This document shows positions 1 through 4,856 of a stretch of 5,382 nucleotides of DNA, in pieces (positions within the stretch are counted from its first letter, which is position 1; each line of letters starts with the position of its first letter). The notes beneath the pieces were generated by a model. The model saw only the letters and a list, made by a program, of their open reading frames with translations. It made no database searches and was not told the DNA's origin. The DNA is from an uncultured Moraxella sp. (GTDB taxonomy: Bacteria; Pseudomonadota; Gammaproteobacteria; Pseudomonadales; Moraxellaceae): contig CAKAQU010000111.1 in assembly GCA_916720335.1 (NCBI GenBank), positions 1-5,382 on the forward strand. The letters are read 5' to 3'. Made by a program: the position numbers and the translations under genes.

Positions 1-582
1 GAACAGGCACATACAGATGAATTATGGTTGGTTGAACATCAGGATGTTTATACCCTAGGGCAGGCAGGTAAAGAAGAACACATTTTGTATCAAACCAGTA
101 CCCCAATTATTAAAACCGACCGTGGTGGTCAGGTTACTTGGCATGGAGTTGGGCAGCTTGTAGTGTATTGGCTTGTGGATTTGCGCGCAAGGGGCTTAGG
201 TGTGCGTGATTTGGTCAGCCATGCCGAACAAGCAATTGAAGATATTGTTGGGGAGTATCTGCCAGAAACTCTATATGCAAAAGCTCGCCGTGATGCGCCG
301 GGGGTGTATATTTACAATCATAACCATGAAATGTTGGGAAAAATTGCGTCTTTAGGATTTAAAATCAAGCAAGGTTTTAGTTATCATGGTATTGCGATTA
401 ATTTGATTAATGATTTAACCGCGTTTAACGCAATCAATCCTTGTGGGTATGCAGGCATGCAGATGGTTAAATTGGCTAATTTTGGTAAGTTTACAAAAAA
501 AGATATAGAGGCGTTTACTCAAAAATTTATTATCAATGTCCATCAACGATTAAATCAAAACATTGCACTTAGAAGCATTTGA
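1..582 (+). CDS. lipB: Octanoyltransferase LipB, 5'-truncated by the window edge
   Basis: LipB moves the octanoyl group from octanoyl-ACP to a lysine of lipoyl domains (pyruvate and 2-oxoglutarate dehydrogenases, glycine cleavage H protein) in the cytoplasm; LipA then adds sulfur. The frame is open from base 1 (EQAHTDELW...), and family members carry some 20-30 more residues before this, so the true start lies outside the window. The TTG at 28 falls inside the conserved ELWLVEH segment and is not a start. Visible motifs are GQAGK, the RGGQVTWHG substrate-pocket motif, GKIASLG with the expected catalytic Lys (codon 340-342), SYHGIAIN, and NPCGYAGM with the catalytic Cys (codon 442-444). The Lys/Cys dyad is therefore intact and the 3' end complete. 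lipA is not in the window. The next gene, ppa, is 62 nt downstream on the same strand with its own candidate promoter, so co-transcription is possible but not required. Confidence 0.97.
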   Translation, partial: EQAHTDELWLVEHQDVYTLGQAGKEEHILYQTSTPIIKTDRGGQVTWHGVGQLVVYWLVDLRARGLGVRDLVSHAEQAIEDIVGEYLPETLYAKARRDAPGVYIYNHNHEMLGKIASLGFKIKQGFSYHGIAINLINDLTAFNAINPCGYAGMQMVKLANFGKFTKKDIEAFTQKFIINVHQRLNQNIALRSI

Positions 583-591
583 TATTACAAT
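563..591 (+). promoter_or_regulatory. Candidate sigma70 promoter for ppa
   Basis: A TTGCAC box (563-568) and a TACAAT box (586-591) are separated by 17 nt. They match the TTGACA/TATAAT consensus at 4/6 and 5/6 positions. The element overlaps the last codons of lipB and would give a leader of roughly 45 nt before the ppa start at 645. The prediction is by eye only. Confidence 0.4.
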
Positions 592-635
592 GCATACGCT
601 AAATATTTTTAGATTTTTTAATGGTTTTCTATTTT

Positions 636-639
636 GGAG
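636..639 (+). promoter_or_regulatory. Ribosome binding site that sets the ppa start
   Basis: GGAG lies 5 nt before the ATG at 645. The in-frame ATG at 621 has only an AT-rich run before it and would add eight residues not found in the family, so 645 is preferred. Confidence 0.75.
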
Positions 640-644
640 CTAAT

Positions 645-1172
645 ATGGTTGATTTTAATAAAATTTTAGACGCAGGCGACGTCGATGCAGGCGAGATTAA
701 CGTGGTGGTTGAGATTCCAACAGGTTCAAATCATAAAATTGAGTGGAATCGTAAACTGGCGTGTTTTGAGCTTGACCGCGTTGAACCAGCAATTTTTGCC
801 AAGCCTTGCAATTACGGCTTTATTCCTCAAACCCTAGACGAAGATGGCGATGAGCTTGATGCACTCATTATTACTGAACAACCTTTGACCACAGGCATTT
901 TTTTAAAAGCCAAAGTGATTGGCGTGATGAAGTTTGTTGATGATGGTGAAGTAGATGATAAGATTATTGTTGTGCCTGCAGATGACCGCAACAATGGGAA
1001 TGCTTATCAAACTTTAGAAGATTTGCCTGCCCAGCTGATTAAACAGTTGGAATTTCATTTTAATCACTATAAAGATTTGAAAAAAGCAGGCACAACCGTT
1101 GTGCAAGGATTTTTTGGAATTGATGAAGCTAAAAAAGTCATCAAAGACAGTCAAAAACGTTGGTCAGAATAA
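645..1172 (+). CDS. ppa: Inorganic pyrophosphatase, family I, soluble
   Basis: This cytoplasmic enzyme hydrolyses pyrophosphate to two phosphates and so pulls nucleotide, amino-acyl-tRNA and other polymerising reactions forward. The product from 645 is 175 aa, almost the same as E. coli Ppa (176 aa). The signature D-G-D-E-L-D-A is present at residues 67-73, giving metal ligands D67, D69 and D72. Other active-site residues line up with E. coli by eye: E23 (E20), K31 (K29), E33 (E31), R45 (R43), Y57 (Y55), D99 and D104 (D97, D102), K106 (K104), and Y142-K143 (Y141-K142). Nothing is missing, so it should be active. It follows lipB on the same strand and converges on the membrane protein gene after it, with a hairpin between them. 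Confidence 0.97.
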   Translation: MVDFNKILDAGDVDAGEINVVVEIPTGSNHKIEWNRKLACFELDRVEPAIFAKPCNYGFIPQTLDEDGDELDALIITEQPLTTGIFLKAKVIGVMKFVDDGEVDDKIIVVPADDRNNGNAYQTLEDLPAQLIKQLEFHFNHYKDLKKAGTTVVQGFFGIDEAKKVIKDSQKRWSE

Positions 1173-1199
1173 TTTTTGTTAAGTTTAGTTTGACAAATC

Positions 1200-1235
1200 A
1201 AACCTTAGTTAAGTTTTTATTTAGCTAAGGTTTTT
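1200..1235 (+). terminator. Hairpin terminator between convergent genes
   Basis: AAACCTTAG (1200-1208) pairs perfectly with CTAAGGTTT (1225-1233), and the stem can extend inward by a G-T pair and three A-T pairs. The plus strand then continues in T residues to 1235, as for an intrinsic terminator of ppa, whose stop codon ends 28 nt before the stem. The right arm lies inside the last codons of the minus-strand membrane protein gene. In the minus direction the tail is TTTGATTTG, a weaker U-tract, so bidirectional action is possible. Confidence 0.7.
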
Positions 1236-1951
1236 GTGTTTAAGGTTTTACGTTTTTGTTTAATCATTTTTAAACGCAATAAACGCTCTGATTTATCATA
1301 CCAAAACCCCAGACGCTGATAACTTAATACTGAAATTAATAAGATAACAATTGGCAATAACATTGATAAGTAGCCAATTTTGGCATACAGCCATACCGCA
1401 ATAAATCCTCCGCCAAAAAATCCCCACCATAAAGCACTGTGTAGAATAATTTTGTTTTTATCTATTTTTCGTCCAACAATCCATCTACCAACGCTTGCTC
1501 CTAAATCCGATGTAACTCCTGTTAGATGTGTGGTGCGAATAACGGTGCCGTTATAAGTGGCAACCATAGAATTTTGTAGTCCACACGCCATGGCAATCAT
1601 CATTTGCCCAAAATCATTTTTTTGTAAATACAAAAATAAACTAAGACACAACAAAATCAATTCCAAAGCCATTGCATAACCATAATGACGATGGATATTT
1701 AGCTCGCTTCCCCCAATAATCATACCACCTAATACAGAGCCTACCCAAAAAGAAAAAATAGACAAAAGAAACAGCTGTAGATTTTGAATATCGCCATGAA
1801 AAAAAGATACGGCTACTTGACTGACATTGCCCGTCACGTGTGAAGCTGAAACGTGGGTAAAACCCATTAAGGCGGTAGTGTTTAAAATCCCTGCACAAAA
1901 TGCCAAAACAACCGCCCCAATTAACACCCAAGTTGGAATTTTATCCTGCAT
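1217..1951 (-). CDS. DUF1275 (YoaK-type) integral membrane protein
   Basis: The product is 244 aa with about six hydrophobic segments, near residues 7-29, 59-80, 91-110, 115-131, 168-190 and 192-211, followed by a basic tail (KMIKQKRK) that is probably cytoplasmic. Two related motifs fit the internally duplicated DUF1275 pattern: an early HVTGN (38-42) after an AGILNTTALMG segment, and a later TTHLTGVTSDLG (140-151) after ACGLQNSMVATYNG. The biochemical function of the family is not established; it is usually described as an inner-membrane protein and possible transporter. The ATG at 1951 is chosen; a TTG four codons upstream (1963) is an alternative, and neither has a good Shine-Dalgarno site. 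The gene follows fabI on the same strand but is cut off from it by a strong hairpin, so it is probably transcribed from its own promoter. Family assignment is by motif memory. Confidence 0.85.
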   Translation of the reverse strand: MQDKIPTWVLIGAVVLAFCAGILNTTALMGFTHVSASHVTGNVSQVAVSFFHGDIQNLQLFLLSIFSFWVGSVLGGMIIGGSELNIHRHYGYAMALELILLCLSLFLYLQKNDFGQMMIAMACGLQNSMVATYNGTVIRTTHLTGVTSDLGASVGRWIVGRKIDKNKIILHSALWWGFFGGGFIAVWLYAKIGYLSMLLPIVILLISVLSYQRLGFWYDKSERLLRLKMIKQKRKTLNTKTLAK

Positions 1952-2000
1952 TGATGATACCAAGGTTAATTTTACAAGTCATTTGCATTTATATCCATAC

Positions 2001-2030
2001 ATCATAGGTAAGTGTAAATTTGTATGTAAA
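2001..2030 (-). promoter_or_regulatory. Candidate promoter for the DUF1275 gene
   Basis: Read on the minus strand, TTTACA (2025-2030) and TATGAT (2001-2006) are 18 nt apart, each matching 5/6 consensus bases. A second overlapping choice is TTTACA (2013-2018) with TATAAA (1988-1993) at 19 nt. Either would start transcription upstream of the ATG at 1951 and downstream of the fabI terminator. Confidence 0.4.
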
Positions 2031-2078
2031 AACCATTTTTGTTTGAAACAAGTAATTTTAGTGTTTTTAGCCACAAAA

Positions 2079-2111
2079 TAAAAGCATAAGCCAATTAGGT
2101 TTATGCTTTTA
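2079..2111 (-). terminator. Intrinsic terminator of fabI
   Basis: Positions 2079-2092 pair with 2098-2111 in a 14-bp stem with a single G-T pair and a 5-nt loop (AATTA). On the minus strand the stem is followed by TTTTATTTTG, a good U-rich tail. It sits about 58 nt after the fabI stop and before the DUF1275 promoter, so it separates the two same-strand genes. The A/T-rich outer stem makes it nearly symmetrical, so it might also stop plus-strand transcripts. Confidence 0.8.
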
Positions 2112-2168
2112 ATTTGCAACAATTTTTAACAATAACTGTTAAAATAAAATATATTTTTAGCGGCAGGT

Positions 2169-2990
2169 TTATTCATCACCATCTGTCATTGCCATGATTT
2201 GTTCGCTGATGGCAACGGTGTTAAAGCCTGCATCCACAAATAAAATTTCGCCTGTGATGCCACTTGCCCAAGGTGAAAGTAAAAACAGTGCTGCATTACC
2301 AACTTCTTCTTGATTAACATTGCGTTGTAGTGGAGCAATTTTTTCGCTGACATCAAGCATTTTACGAAGAGACTTAATGCCACTTGCTGCCAATGTACGA
2401 ATGGGTCCTGCGCTGATGGCATTGACGCGAATGCCTTGTCCACCTAAAGAACTTGCCAAATAACGCACAGACGCTTCAAGACTTGCTTTTGCCATACCCA
2501 TAACATTGTAGTTGGGAAGTACTGAGATGCTGCCTTCATATGTAAGGGTAAGTAATGAGCCTTGTCGAGCTGCCAGCAGTTCTCTACCTGCTTTGGCAAG
2601 GGCTACAAAGCTATAAGCACTGATATCGTGAGCGATGCTTGAACCTTCACGGGTAGTTGCAGTTGTAAAGTCGCCATCTAATTGGTCGGCAGGAGCAAAA
2701 CCAATGGCATGAACAATGCCGTTAATGCCTTTATCCTCACCTTGCCCCCAAAGCTGATTAATTTGGTTAAAGCATGCATTAATAGAGTCATCTGATGCAA
2801 CATCGCATTCAAAAACAGCAACCGCTCCAAAGGTTTCAGCTGCCATTTCCACACGTTTTTTGATTTTATCATTGGGGTAAGTCAAAATCAGTTCTGCCCC
2901 TTCTCGGTGTAAACTTTCGGCGATTGCCCAAGCGATGGATAATTTACTGGCGATGCCTGTAACAACAAAACGCTGATTTTTTAATAACAT
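2169..2990 (-). CDS. fabI: Enoyl-[acyl-carrier-protein] reductase (NADH), FabI
   Basis: FabI reduces trans-2-enoyl-ACP to acyl-ACP in the last step of each type II fatty acid elongation cycle, and is the target of triclosan and isoniazid-like inhibitors. The product is 273 aa (E. coli 262). The nucleotide-binding motif TGIASKLSIAWAIA is at residues 11-24, HAIGFAP at 94-100, and the catalytic Tyr/Lys set at Y151, Y161 and K168 (E. coli Y146, Y156, K163) in LTYEGS and PNYNVMGMAKAS. SAGPIRTLAASGIK is intact. Compared with E. coli there is a small insertion near 82-91 (GQGEDKGING) and a longer C-terminal tail ending TDGDE. The position matching E. coli Phe203 is Leu208. The ATG at 2990 has GGA 8 nt upstream. 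The gene is divergent from folE and has its own terminator, so it is probably monocistronic. Confidence 0.98.
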   Translation of the reverse strand: MLLKNQRFVVTGIASKLSIAWAIAESLHREGAELILTYPNDKIKKRVEMAAETFGAVAVFECDVASDDSINACFNQINQLWGQGEDKGINGIVHAIGFAPADQLDGDFTTATTREGSSIAHDISAYSFVALAKAGRELLAARQGSLLTLTYEGSISVLPNYNVMGMAKASLEASVRYLASSLGGQGIRVNAISAGPIRTLAASGIKSLRKMLDVSEKIAPLQRNVNQEEVGNAALFLLSPWASGITGEILFVDAGFNTVAISEQIMAMTDGDE

Positions 2991-2991
2991 A

Positions 2992-3009
2992 ATAAAATTC
3001 CAATTTTAT
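2992..3009. repeat. Perfect palindrome over the fabI ribosome binding site
   Basis: ATAAAATT (2992-2999) and AATTTTAT (3002-3009) are perfect inverted repeats around a CC centre. On the minus strand the centre GG belongs to the fabI Shine-Dalgarno sequence, just upstream of the start codon. It could be an operator or a weak hairpin that presents the ribosome site in its loop. The arms are all A/T, so chance cannot be excluded in this AT-rich region. Confidence 0.5.
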
Positions 3010-3023
3010 AAAAAAGCCTACCA

Positions 3024-3051
3024 ATTATAACATGATTTAACTCATGGTTAA
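3024..3051 (-). promoter_or_regulatory. Candidate fabI promoter with an internal inverted repeat
   Basis: On the minus strand a perfect TATAAT lies at 3024-3029, with TTAACC (3046-3051, 4/6) 16 nt upstream. The spacer contains CATGA (3031-3035) and TCATG (3042-3046), a 5-6-5 inverted repeat placed where a repressor would block polymerase. The transcript would start about 30 nt before the fabI ATG. Confidence 0.5.
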
Positions 3052-3101
3052 TGAAAAAAATTGAATATATGTAAACTATTTAAAAACTTATTAATTTTAC
3101 C

Positions 3102-3129
3102 TTGATAAAATTGCAAATTACGTTATCCT
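3102..3129 (+). promoter_or_regulatory. Candidate folE promoter
   Basis: TTGATA (3102-3107, 5/6) and TATCCT (3124-3129, 4/6) are 16 nt apart, giving a leader of about 30 nt before the folE ATG at 3167. The -10 match is modest. It faces away from the fabI promoter within the 176-bp divergent gap. Confidence 0.35.
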
Positions 3130-3166
3130 ATAGCATTTAAAAATTAACCGTTAATAGTGCAAATTT

Positions 3167-3763
3167 ATGTCAAATTCCCCTGTATTTACGCCAAATTATG
3201 ATAAAACTGCCCAACAATACACCCAAATTATCCAAGATTGTGGTGAAGATTTGACCAGAGAAGGGTTGGTAGATACGCCAATGCGTGCCTCAAAAGCCTT
3301 TTATTATCTGACTCGCGGTTATCACCAATCTTTGGACGTGGTGGCAAATAATGCTATTTTTCCATCAGACAATCCAGAGATGGTTTTGATACAAAACATT
3401 GAATTTTATTCATTGTGTGAACACCATTTACTGCCGTTTTATGGCGTGGCACATGTAGGCTACTTGCCCAATGGTAAGGTTTTGGGATTATCAAAAGTTG
3501 CTCGCATTGTGGATATGTATGCAAGACGCTTGCAAATCCAAGAAAATCTGACCAAACAAATTGCCGAGGCGATTCAGGAGCTGACTAATTGTCGTGGGGT
3601 GGCGGTTGTGATGGATGCTAGTCATATGTGTATGATGATGCGAGGAGTTGGTAAACAGCAATCCACAACCAGAACACTAAGCACACTTGGGGATATGACA
3701 ACAGACAAACAAGCCAAAACTGAATTTTTGGCAGCCATTCCAAAGCGGCAGCCAGCTTTTTAA
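3167..3763 (+). CDS. folE: GTP cyclohydrolase I, zinc-dependent (type IA)
   Basis: FolE converts GTP to 7,8-dihydroneopterin triphosphate plus formate, the first step of folate and pterin synthesis; the family works as a toroidal decamer in the cytoplasm. The product is 198 aa. Zinc ligands are visible as C84 and H87 in SLCEHHLLPF and C155 in HMCMMMRG, matching E. coli C110, H113 and C181, so this is the zinc enzyme and not FolE2. H86 (E. coli H112), GLSKVARIVD at 107-116 and R159 in the RG motif complete the substrate pocket. The N-terminal DLTREGLVDTPMRASKAF segment is typical. The ATG at 3167 lacks a convincing Shine-Dalgarno sequence, but the next Met (residue 39) would remove conserved sequence. 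The gene is divergent from fabI and convergent with the MarR gene. Confidence 0.98.
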   Translation: MSNSPVFTPNYDKTAQQYTQIIQDCGEDLTREGLVDTPMRASKAFYYLTRGYHQSLDVVANNAIFPSDNPEMVLIQNIEFYSLCEHHLLPFYGVAHVGYLPNGKVLGLSKVARIVDMYARRLQIQENLTKQIAEAIQELTNCRGVAVVMDASHMCMMMRGVGKQQSTTRTLSTLGDMTTDKQAKTEFLAAIPKRQPAF

Positions 3764-3850
3764 TGTATGGTTATTGTCAAGTTTTGGGTTGGTATTTTAT
3801 TTTAAAAATATTAACATGGTTACCTAAACTGATTACAAACATTCAAAGAT

Positions 3851-3883
3851 GCGTGCTGATTGCATAAACATGTTCAGCACCGC
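3851..3883. terminator. Strong hairpin between folE and the MarR gene
   Basis: GTGCTGA (3853-3859) pairs perfectly with TCAGCAC (3874-3880). The outer GC (3851-3852) can pair with GC at 3882-3883 if C3881 bulges, and inner GCAT/ATGT pairing closes on an AAAC tetraloop. It lies about 90 nt after the folE stop in a convergent gap, which fits a terminator or a 3'-end stabilising structure. The T-tracts on both sides are poor (CATAATTTTA on plus), so intrinsic termination is uncertain. Confidence 0.45.
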
Positions 3884-3913
3884 CATAATTTTACAGTCTA
3901 AAGATTAAAATCA

Positions 3914-3937
3914 AATAAAGCCGGATAATGGCTATTC
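3914..3937 (-). terminator. Weak candidate terminator of the MarR gene
   Basis: On the minus strand, AGCC and GGCT flank ATTATCC and are followed by TTATTTGATTTT. The stem is only 4 bp, extendable by a few A/T pairs with a bulge. It overlaps the MarR stop codon region. The U-rich tail is the main support. Confidence 0.25.
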
Positions 3938-4390
3938 TTTGTTTGTGTTTTTTAAAAACATTCGTTCAGCCACATCACTTAACGCATTCATTTCAGCAAG
4001 CAAAAACTGCATACGTTTTTCACCATAAGCACAAAAAACCTGATGACTGAATTCATTGGCTTTTTGGGCAAGAGGTAACGCATAATCCTTACCTTTTTGG
4101 GTAAGACTGATAAACTTTTCACGCTTATCGTCTGGATTTTCCTTTATAACCAAAAAACCATCATTTATCAATGTCTTACAAATACTAAATACAGTTTGTT
4201 TGGGTAAATACCATTCAATGGTAATTTGTTTTTGGGTGCAACTGCCTTTAGTTGCTAATGTATAGAGAATGGCAAACGTGTTGTAATTCAGCCCTTGCTG
4301 TTTTATCCAAGTTTCAATAAAACTTTCAATACGGCTAATACTGGCATCTAATTGGTCAAGATAGCCTGATGTAAGATACTGATTTGTCAT
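3932..4390 (-). CDS. MarR-family transcriptional regulator
   Basis: The product from 4390 is 152 aa, normal for MarR dimers that bind DNA through a winged helix-turn-helix. Residues 35-100 show the expected order: NYNTFAILYTLA, TQKQITIEWYLPKQTVFSICKTLINDGFL (helix-turn-helix and recognition helix), then the wing NPDDKREKFISLTQKG with the conserved D-K-R core. The flanking N- and C-terminal helices would form the dimer interface. Three cysteines (C51, C71, C120) are present, but nothing shows that they sense oxidants; the ligand is unknown. The ATG at 4390 is chosen because AGGA lies 5 nt upstream. A longer reading from a TTG at 4447 would begin inside the -35 box of a good promoter. It is divergent from the adhesin gene, so control of its own promoter and perhaps of the adhesin is an inference from context. 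Confidence 0.9.
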   Translation of the reverse strand: MTNQYLTSGYLDQLDASISRIESFIETWIKQQGLNYNTFAILYTLATKGSCTQKQITIEWYLPKQTVFSICKTLINDGFLVIKENPDDKREKFISLTQKGKDYALPLAQKANEFSHQVFCAYGEKRMQFLLAEMNALSDVAERMFLKNTNKE

Positions 4391-4395
4391 AGATT

Positions 4396-4399
4396 TCCT
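4396..4399 (-). promoter_or_regulatory. Ribosome binding site that sets the MarR start
   Basis: AGGA on the minus strand is 5 nt before the ATG at 4390, supporting the 152-residue product over the longer in-frame reading. Confidence 0.7.
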
Positions 4400-4418
4400 A
4401 AATTTAATTGACGTTTCT

Positions 4419-4447
4419 ATAATAATAAATTTTCGGACTAATTTCAA
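4419..4447 (-). promoter_or_regulatory. Promoter of the MarR gene
   Basis: On the minus strand TTGAAA (4442-4447) and TATTAT (4419-4424) are exactly 17 nt apart, each matching 5/6 consensus bases. It would give a leader of about 20 nt before the ATG at 4390. This is the best-looking promoter in the window. Confidence 0.6.
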
Positions 4448-4582
4448 GACAAATTTAAAATTGGTGGTTTAAATAACAGGTGATTCTTATCAATCTGAAA
4501 TATTTATTTACATTTATTAGTACAAATGTTTTCTATTGTTTATCTATTAAAAATGTGGATTGCATCTTGATATAAAAAATAA

Positions 4583-4610
4583 ATTAAAATTCAATAGTTT
4601 AAATTTTAAT
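4583..4610. repeat. 9-bp inverted repeat in the MarR/adhesin gap
   Basis: ATTAAAATT (4583-4591) and AATTTTAAT (4602-4610) are perfect inverted arms with a 10-nt spacer. Size and symmetry suit a dimeric regulator site, but both arms are purely A/T in a region about 87% A+T, so chance is a real alternative. Confidence 0.35.
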
Positions 4611-4843
4611 AAAATAATATTATAAAAAAATTATTTAACAATTGTCGATAAAAGGTATTAAATCTTAGATATTTGGTAATAAAAATAATAAATGGCACAT
4701 AAATTGCATTTGAAAAATGAAAGGTTAGTTTCAATGTCCAGACTGCAGTTTGATTGCGATTGTGTTACAAAAATACGCATTTTGGTCGAATATCATTCTT
4801 TATATTGAGCTTATGAATCATAACCAGATTGTTAATCAATGTT

Positions 4844-4850
4844 AGGTGGA
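4844..4850 (+). promoter_or_regulatory. Ribosome binding site of the adhesin gene
   Basis: AGGTGGA is 6 nt before the ATG at 4857, a strong Shine-Dalgarno sequence that fixes this start even though the gene is incomplete. Confidence 0.8.
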
Positions 4851-4856
4851 ATATCA

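Larger units (their letters stand above)
4448..4856. other. AT-rich gap between the MarR gene and the adhesin
   Basis: No convincing gene is found on either strand. By my count only 16 of the 120 bases at 4561-4680 are G or C (about 87% A+T), far above the coding regions. It contains an inverted repeat TGAT-TCTT-ATCA (4481-4492), a 9-bp inverted repeat ATTAAAATT/AATTTTAAT (4583-4591 and 4602-4610), an 8-bp palindrome ACAATTGT (4638-4645), and GATT-GTT-AATC close to the adhesin start. A 24-codon open frame (4734-4808) is too weak to call. No clear plus-strand promoter with well-spaced boxes stands out for the adhesin, and no homopolymeric G or C tract of the phase-variation type is seen. Confidence 0.6.

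Noticed and set aside
28..582. TTG at 28 as the lipB start
   Set aside because: The frame is open to base 1 and the upstream codons (ELW before LVEH) belong to the conserved LipB N-terminal part; the gene is simply cut by the window.
621..644. ATG at 621 as the ppa start
   Set aside because: It adds eight residues not typical of the family and lacks a ribosome site, while the ATG at 645 has GGAG at good spacing and gives the normal length.
1641..1931. 96-codon minus-strand ORF inside the DUF1275 gene
   Set aside because: It is an alternative-frame shadow of the real gene, with no recognisable domain or ribosome site.
1827..2081. 84-codon plus-strand ORF opposite the DUF1275 gene start
   Set aside because: It is mostly antisense to a recognisable membrane protein and its own sequence shows no family features.
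2124..2144. TTTTAACA/TGTTAAAA inverted repeat after the fabI stop
   Set aside because: It is almost all A/T and has no T-tract on the minus strand; the longer stem at 2079-2111 is the better terminator.
2186..2872. Two minus-strand ORFs (85 and 64 codons) inside fabI
   Set aside because: They are out-of-frame shadows of fabI, whose own frame matches the family over its full length.
4391..4447. Longer MarR product starting from TTG at 4447
   Set aside because: The codon lies in the -35 box of a strong candidate promoter, and the ATG at 4390 has a proper AGGA site.
4481..4492. Fur-box-like TGATTCTTATCA
   Set aside because: Only part of the 7-1-7 Fur pattern is matched, and the symmetry is a 4-4-4 repeat; not enough to claim iron control.
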